From positions 1,080 to 26,400 of IMG/VR virus record IMGVR_UViG_3300002231_000792: a stretch of 25,321 bases of DNA. One strand, written 5' to 3'. Source of the stretch: a virus. The notes below the pieces were generated by a model. That model did not search any database, was not told the DNA's origin, and saw nothing but the letters and a program-made list of their open reading frames with translations. The position numbers were made by a program, and so were the translations under genes. This document shows, piece by piece, positions 22,190 to 25,321 of this stretch (position 1 is the first letter of the stretch; the number at the start of each line of letters is the position of its first letter).

Positions 22190-23432
22190 ATCGATCTCCT
22201 ATCGCCATATGTGGCAAGTCAATGTATTTTTCTTTTTTTCCGGTTTCCCCATGGGTAGCTTTTTCAATTAGGACATAGAGCTGGTTTGGATCTGAATTAA
22301 CCGGGTCATGGTATGCAGGGCGGAATAGTAGCCAAATATTTCGGGATATTTCCTCGATTTTGCCAGAATCCCGCAGGTTGGACATTTTGGGCATTTGCGG
22401 GGCGTTCTGCTTGGCTCCCTTTTCGGTTTCCCGGTTTAACTGATGGGCAAGCAATATAGGCACGTCGAGATCACGGGCTATTGCGGAAATCCCTTTCATG
22501 TTCCGGGTGGCGCTTGCATATGCCTTTTCTTCATCTGTTAGTTGTCCCAAGTGGTCAATCACAATAACGCTCAATTCCCCCCGTGCTTTCAATAGCATAG
22601 CAGTACGGCGGATTGAATTTACAGACTGTCGGGAGCCGTCATCTATGTGGAATTTCCAACCGTTGGATTGGTTTTTGAAACCTTCCACAAGTTTAAATTC
22701 GTCAAATGTCAGTTCCTGATTTTCTGTAAATTTCTTATATGGAATTCCGGTAAAGCGGGAAATCATGCGGAGTTGACAATAATACGATGTGTCTTCGAGC
22801 GAGGCAAAAAAGACCCCCTCACCTGATTTTGATAGGTTGGCGGCGATATTCAGCAAAAGACAGCTTTTACCGGACCCCGGACGCCCGGCAACTACTGTTA
22901 CCAATCCCGAGGGCATAACCAAATCTTTCAACCCGGTAGGCATCAGGGCCCGGTTTTTTTTGGGCTCTGAAATCCTTTTGATGGTCATTGGCAGGGCGTC
23001 TTTAAGGCTATAAAGGGTCTTTTCTCGCTTTGCCCGGGCCGTCTCGTTCATTATTTCCATAGCCTTGTCAATGGCCACATTGCCGTTTCTTTCGTATTCG
23101 GCAACCTCAAGGATACGATGCCCCCCGTCTGCTATACGGCGGCGCATGGCGTCAAACTGGACCCTTTCACAGATATTCCCATAGGCCCCGCCCGGGTTGG
23201 ATGCGGACACCTGATCCATGATGCCTACTATCCAAGGGCGATCTATTTCCATTTCAACGGCGTTCCGGTTTATTTCCTTGCCGTCAATTTTCAGGTTTAA
23301 AACGGTGTTGAATATTTGCCCTAGATGGACATTTGAAAAATCAGATGGTGAGAGTTCTGGCCAGTGGTCAACCATACGGGGTTGCCTCAATATTCCATAA
23401 ATAAGTTGAAATTCTGGTTTCGAGTTGTTCAT
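22164..23432 (-). CDS. dnaB: Replicative DnaB-type helicase
   Basis: I choose the ATG at 23432, which overlaps the upstream stop (ATGA); an in-frame ATG at 23465 has no ribosome site. In this 422-residue numbering the N-terminal DnaB helical domain spans about 5-100. Walker A is GRPGSGKS at 183-190, 'SLED' with Glu213 is the likely catalytic position, and Walker B is VIVIDHLGQL at about 289-298. Downstream, 'ISAIARDLDVPILLAHQLNR' and 'SNLRDSGKIEEISRN' are the H4 and arginine-finger-containing segments. DnaB-type helicases unwind DNA ahead of the replication fork. Presence with a DnaD-like initiator shows the phage supplies its own fork-loading proteins. Confidence 0.9.
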   Translation of the reverse strand: MNNSKPEFQLIYGILRQPRMVDHWPELSPSDFSNVHLGQIFNTVLNLKIDGKEINRNAVEMEIDRPWIVGIMDQVSASNPGGAYGNICERVQFDAMRRRIADGGHRILEVAEYERNGNVAIDKAMEIMNETARAKREKTLYSLKDALPMTIKRISEPKKNRALMPTGLKDLVMPSGLVTVVAGRPGSGKSCLLLNIAANLSKSGEGVFFASLEDTSYYCQLRMISRFTGIPYKKFTENQELTFDEFKLVEGFKNQSNGWKFHIDDGSRQSVNSIRRTAMLLKARGELSVIVIDHLGQLTDEEKAYASATRNMKGISAIARDLDVPILLAHQLNRETEKGAKQNAPQMPKMSNLRDSGKIEEISRNIWLLFRPAYHDPVNSDPNQLYVLIEKATHGETGKKEKYIDLPHMAIGDRYEQNEQSY

Positions 23433-23848
23433 AGGTCCGGGATTGCCTCCAACTCTTTTTTCCATTGTGGGGTATTTGAGTCTTCAATATCACTTTCCCA
23501 ATGACCCCCGTTTAACCAAGTGCTCAAATGATATTCAAACCCGCTCTTTTCCCAATATGCCTTATGGCTTTTCAGTATCTTTATCAGTGTATCTAAATCG
23601 GGTAGGTCGTCCTTTTTTGCCTTTTCATAAGCTTTCAGGGCTTCTTTCTTGCCACCCTTCCTATGGATTGCCCAAAGCTTCTCGAAATTTTCCGGGTAAA
23701 CTGTCTTCTTCTTATCTTTATTATCTTTCTTTTCTTTCTTGTCTGTATCCCCCGTGCGTTTCCCGTGCGTTTCCCGTGCGTTTCCTTTCTGTTCCATCTC
23801 TGTTCCGTTTCCGTTTCCGCCGTCCTGATATTTGCAATAATTCAGCAC
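23429..23848 (-). CDS. DnaD-like replication initiator, C-terminal part
   Basis: The frame opens 'VLNYCKYQDGGNGNG', the conserved 'NY..YQ' element that ends the winged-helix part of phage replication initiators. A Lys-, Gly- and Asp-rich linker follows with a long run of 'KK.KKDNKDKKK'. The C-terminal domain ('YPENFEKLWAIHRKGGKKEALKAYEKAKKDD', 'WLNGGHWESDI') resembles the helicase-loader end of such proteins. It has only a GTG start with no ribosome site and lies in the same frame as 23852-24145 across one stop. It is best read as the rest of that gene. Confidence 0.6.
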   Translation of the reverse strand: MLNYCKYQDGGNGNGTEMEQKGNARETHGKRTGDTDKKEKKDNKDKKKTVYPENFEKLWAIHRKGGKKEALKAYEKAKKDDLPDLDTLIKILKSHKAYWEKSGFEYHLSTWLNGGHWESDIEDSNTPQWKKELEAIPDL

Positions 23849-23851
23849 CTT

Positions 23852-24145
23852 TTAACCGTGTCGTAACCGTTTCCGATTGCGTTTTCGATCATGTTCTCTT
23901 TTTTCAGCATTGCAAAAGAAAGTATGAACTTTTTTCTTACTCCAGCCCCCAAAAAGTGTCCCCCATGTTTCAAGGCTTTTCAGGGATTCACCCCTTTCAT
24001 AGTGAAATAATTTTCTTTTAATAAGGATTTTGCCAGGGGAATAGTTGACCTCTAAAAGCAGGACAATCCAGGCCCTTAAATATTCGGGGTCCTGAAAAAT
24101 CCAGTGGTTTTTCATCCCGCGCTCGATCTTTATCCACCCGGGCAT
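23852..24145 (-). CDS. DnaD-like replication initiator, N-terminal winged-helix part (interrupted)
   Basis: The N-terminal 'WIKIERGMKNHWIFQDPEYLRAWIVLLLEVNY...GKILIKRKLFHYERGESLKSLETWGTLFGGWSKKKVHTFF' matches the winged-helix domain of phage replication initiators and DnaD-like proteins, which bind the origin and help load the helicase. Beyond residue 75 the frame degenerates into Arg/Lys-rich text and stops. Reading one T fewer at 23914-23917 and one T more at 23850-23853 restores 'TFFAMLKKENMIENAIGNGYDTVKKVLNYCKYQ'. The ATG directly follows the HTH gene's TAA. Confidence 0.62.
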   Translation of the reverse strand: MPGWIKIERGMKNHWIFQDPEYLRAWIVLLLEVNYSPGKILIKRKLFHYERGESLKSLETWGTLFGGWSKKKVHTFFCNAEKREHDRKRNRKRLRHG

Positions 24146-24340
24146 TTATTCCCCCTGTTCAACGCGGCAAGATTCAATCCATGCGTCCAAATCTTTTTGG
24201 CAGTAGGAAACCTTTCCCCCCATTTTCACATAAGCAGGGCCATTTTTGGCATTAGACCACCGATAAGAGTTCAGTGTATGCTTACTGATTCCCAAGTAAT
24301 CGGCGGCGTCTTCAATAGATAACAAGTCGTTTTTTTGCAT
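24146..24340 (-). CDS. Small HTH protein (excisionase/AlpA-like)
   Basis: The ATG at 24340 follows GGAGG at a good distance. The 64-residue protein fits the HTH_17 family: 'LLSIEDAADYLGISKHTLNSYRWS' supplies the helix-turn-helix, 'GPAYVKMGGKVSYCQKDLDAWIES' the wing and closing helix. Members are excisionases, AlpA-like activators or small regulators. As first gene of the minus-strand operon, facing a divergent control region, it may regulate the operon. No integrase is visible to support an excisionase role. Confidence 0.75.
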   Translation of the reverse strand: MQKNDLLSIEDAADYLGISKHTLNSYRWSNAKNGPAYVKMGGKVSYCQKDLDAWIESCRVEQGE

Positions 24341-24509
24341 ATTTTACCTCCAGTTTGGGTTTATGCCAGAATATGTGAATATATGCAAGGAAAAAGTTTA
24401 TTTTGCAAAAAGTATGTTTTTTTATTGACCATCCCCCAAATAAGGCGTATTCAATTGATACTGGCAATCACGCTGGGGTCAAACGCGATAAACGCGGGAG
24501 GTTTTCAAA
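24341..24509 (+). promoter_or_regulatory. Divergent control region
   Basis: This A/T-rich stretch separates the minus-strand replication operon from the + strand small-ORF run and holds no gene. It contains a perfect 10-base palindrome TTTTGCAAAA (24401-24410), two AATAT copies around GTG (24370-24382), and the direct repeat AAACGCG (24481-24487 and 24490-24496). TTGACC at about 24425, 17 bases before TATTCA, is a weak plus-strand promoter candidate. On the minus strand TTGCAA upstream of TATATT is another, with a 19-base spacer. These are suggestions from inspection only. Confidence 0.45.
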
Positions 24510-24677
24510 ATGAACAAATCAGAAATAATTCAAGCAATCACTGAGCAGTCAAAAAAAGCGGGCGTTCCGTTTTTCGAAATGTTCGCCCGGGTGCAGGCGG
24601 CGGCGGCAAAAACAGAACATTGGGAAGTGTTGGATCAACTTTGCACGATCAAGGCGGATATGGTGGGGCTGTCATGA
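24510..24677 (+). CDS. Small helical protein, unknown
   Basis: ATG 24510 follows GGGAGG with an 8-base gap. The 55-residue product is helical ('SEIIQAITEQSKKAGVPFF', 'VQAAAAKTEHWEVLDQL') without Cys knuckles or a membrane segment. Its stop overlaps the next start (ATGA). It is the first gene after the divergent control region. Confidence 0.65.
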   Translation: MNKSEIIQAITEQSKKAGVPFFEMFARVQAAAAKTEHWEVLDQLCTIKADMVGLS

Positions 24678-24814
24678 CGCAAGCAACCATCAAAATAGAA
24701 GACGTGCTGAACTATGATTACGGTTTTACGTCTCACTTCATTTCAGACGGTCCCCGGGTCCGGTTGTGTTCGCAATCTCCCAAGTTTAAGGGGATCGCTC
24801 TACTTTGGAGGTGA
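24674..24814 (+). CDS. Small protein, unknown
   Basis: This 46-residue ORF starts at an ATGA overlap and ends just inside the ribosome site of the next. The sequence has 'IKIEDVLNYDYGFTSHFISDGPRVRL' and a hydrophobic, Trp-ending tail. No family is recognised. Translational coupling supports it as real. Confidence 0.5.
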   Translation: MTQATIKIEDVLNYDYGFTSHFISDGPRVRLCSQSPKFKGIALLWR

Positions 24815-24818
24815 CAAA

Positions 24819-24908
24819 ATGAATTTAACACCATTACGCAAAATTGCCCGCAAAAACAGCGTTTCATTTCGCCGCGTTCTTTTAATGTATTTGGAGTCAA
24901 AAAGATGA
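24819..24908 (+). CDS. Very small basic protein (29 residues)
   Basis: ATG 24819 follows GGAGG (24807-24811) with a 7-base gap, an ideal ribosome site. The product ends 'RVLLMYLESKR', with the stop overlapping the LRR gene's start (ATGA at 24905-24908). It may chiefly couple translation to the LRR gene; function is unknown. Confidence 0.5.
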   Translation: MNLTPLRKIARKNSVSFRRVLLMYLESKR

Positions 24909-25321
24909 AAATAAATAAATACGGAAAATCAAAAAACTGGAGAGAAATTAAATCAAGACTGATTCAAGCCGGCGCAACATTCAAAAGGGGGAAATGGTCA
25001 TGTGATGGAGATCTGAACTTGGGGCGTCTTGGGCTTGAATCACCGCCACCAATAAAACATGTTGGTGGCTCTCTCTACCTGCGTAACGTCAAGGAGATAC
25101 CCAAGGGCTTCAACCCAACTGTTGGTGGCTCTCTCGACCTGCGTAACGTCAAGGAGATACCCAAGGGCTTCAACCCAACTGTTGGTGGCTATCTCGACCT
25201 GCGTAACGTCAAGGAGATACCCAAGGGCTTCAACCCAACTGTTGGTGACTCTCTCTACCTGAGTAACGTCAAGGAGATACCCAAGGGCTTCAACCCAACT
25301 GTTGGTGACTATCTCGACCTG
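24905..25321 (+). CDS. Leucine-rich-repeat protein, 3' truncated by the window
   Basis: ATG 24905 follows TTGGAG with an 8-base gap. The first 50 residues form a charged N-terminus ('KYGKSKNWREIKSRLIQAG') and a first irregular repeat ('GDLNLGRLGLESPPP'). From about residue 53 come 20-residue units of the type VGG(S/Y)L(Y/D)L(R/S)NVKEIPKGFNPT; four complete and one partial unit lie before the end. The 'L.L.N...IP..' core is that of short bacterial-type LRRs, which fold into a solenoid and usually bind proteins. Similar 'IP.GFNPTVGG.L.L' repeats occur in other phage genomes. The role is unknown. Confidence 0.8.
   Translation, partial: MKINKYGKSKNWREIKSRLIQAGATFKRGKWSCDGDLNLGRLGLESPPPIKHVGGSLYLRNVKEIPKGFNPTVGGSLDLRNVKEIPKGFNPTVGGYLDLRNVKEIPKGFNPTVGDSLYLSNVKEIPKGFNPTVGDYLDL
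25061..25321 (+). repeat. Tandem 60-base repeats encoding LRR units
   Basis: Units lie at 25061-25120, 25121-25180, 25181-25240 and 25241-25300, with a partial unit from 25301. Differences are confined to four positions per unit (GGC/GAC, TCT/TAT, TAC/GAC, CGT/AGT), all in the first 24 bases; the remaining 36 bases are identical in all four complete units. The array continues beyond the window. Confidence 0.95.

Noticed and set aside
23425-24021. Long plus-strand ORF (198 residues) over the replication initiator
   Set aside because: It is the complement of an AG-rich linker, giving a Phe/Ser/Pro/Leu-rich product with no start signal or family resemblance.
25059-25262. ORF in a second frame through the repeats (STCVTSRRYPRASTQ units)
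   Set aside because: It is a mirror of the repeat structure, with no ribosome site, and the LRR frame has a good start and a known fold pattern.
25061-25321. Variable repeat of a diversity-generating retroelement
   Set aside because: The variable sites are not all adenine-linked (one is T/G), no reverse transcriptase or template repeat is seen, and the variation is between tandem units rather than against a template.
25061-25321. CRISPR array
   Set aside because: Units are 60 bases, contiguous and in frame with a protein; there are no unique spacers.

Overview
The window is part of a tailed-phage (or prophage) genome with a contractile tail. The host is most likely Gram-negative. The evidence is a lambda-type head module, a Mu-type myovirus tail module, and a membrane-anchored peptidoglycan hydrolase. 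A lipoprotein-like gene with a Ser/Asp/Thr-rich linker and a Cys-rich end resembles linkers common in deltaproteobacterial lipoproteins, but that host hint is weak. Both ends of the window cut through genes. No integrase, terminase or reverse transcriptase is visible.

Positions 1-20175 (+ strand) hold one tightly packed late operon in virion-assembly order, with genes often overlapping by 1-4 bases. The head part is: lambda-type portal (5' truncated), a decoration/fibre-like virion protein, S49 protease with a nested scaffold start, gpD-like decoration protein, lambda gpE-type major capsid protein, gpFI-like and gpFII-like connectors. The tail part is: tail terminator, sheath, tube, a short non-coding/leader region with a striking tRNA-like fold, frameshifted tail-assembly chaperones, tape measure, gpN-like protein, LysM-containing hub, spike, Cys-rich small protein, gp46-, gp47- and gp48-like wedge proteins, and two tail fibre genes separated by an unknown protein and a one-TM, holin-like protein.

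Positions 20248-24340 (- strand) hold a convergent operon, read right to left: HTH excisionase/regulator-type protein, a DnaD-like replication initiator (interrupted), a DnaB-type helicase, an unknown protein, a lipoprotein candidate, a CxxC zinc-ribbon protein, a membrane-anchored lytic enzyme and a small zinc-finger protein. Self-directed theta-type replication is therefore expected rather than Mu-like transposition, despite the Mu-like tail.

Positions 24341-25321 hold a divergent control region followed by a + strand run of tiny, translationally coupled ORFs. These lead into a leucine-rich-repeat protein made of near-identical 60-bp units that runs off the end of the window.

The most notable signals are: (1) the D-arm-less tRNA-like cloverleaf at 8343-8395, inside a 20-codon ORF between tube and chaperone genes, whose loop can pair with the next gene's Shine-Dalgarno sequence; (2) LRR units that differ only by amino-acid-changing substitutions at four positions; (3) an internal scaffold start in the protease gene; (4) five loci where the reading frame breaks at a short homopolymer, two of them with a compensating second break. 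The fourth point suggests sequencing or assembly indels in most cases, with the tail chaperone as the likely genuine programmed frameshift.
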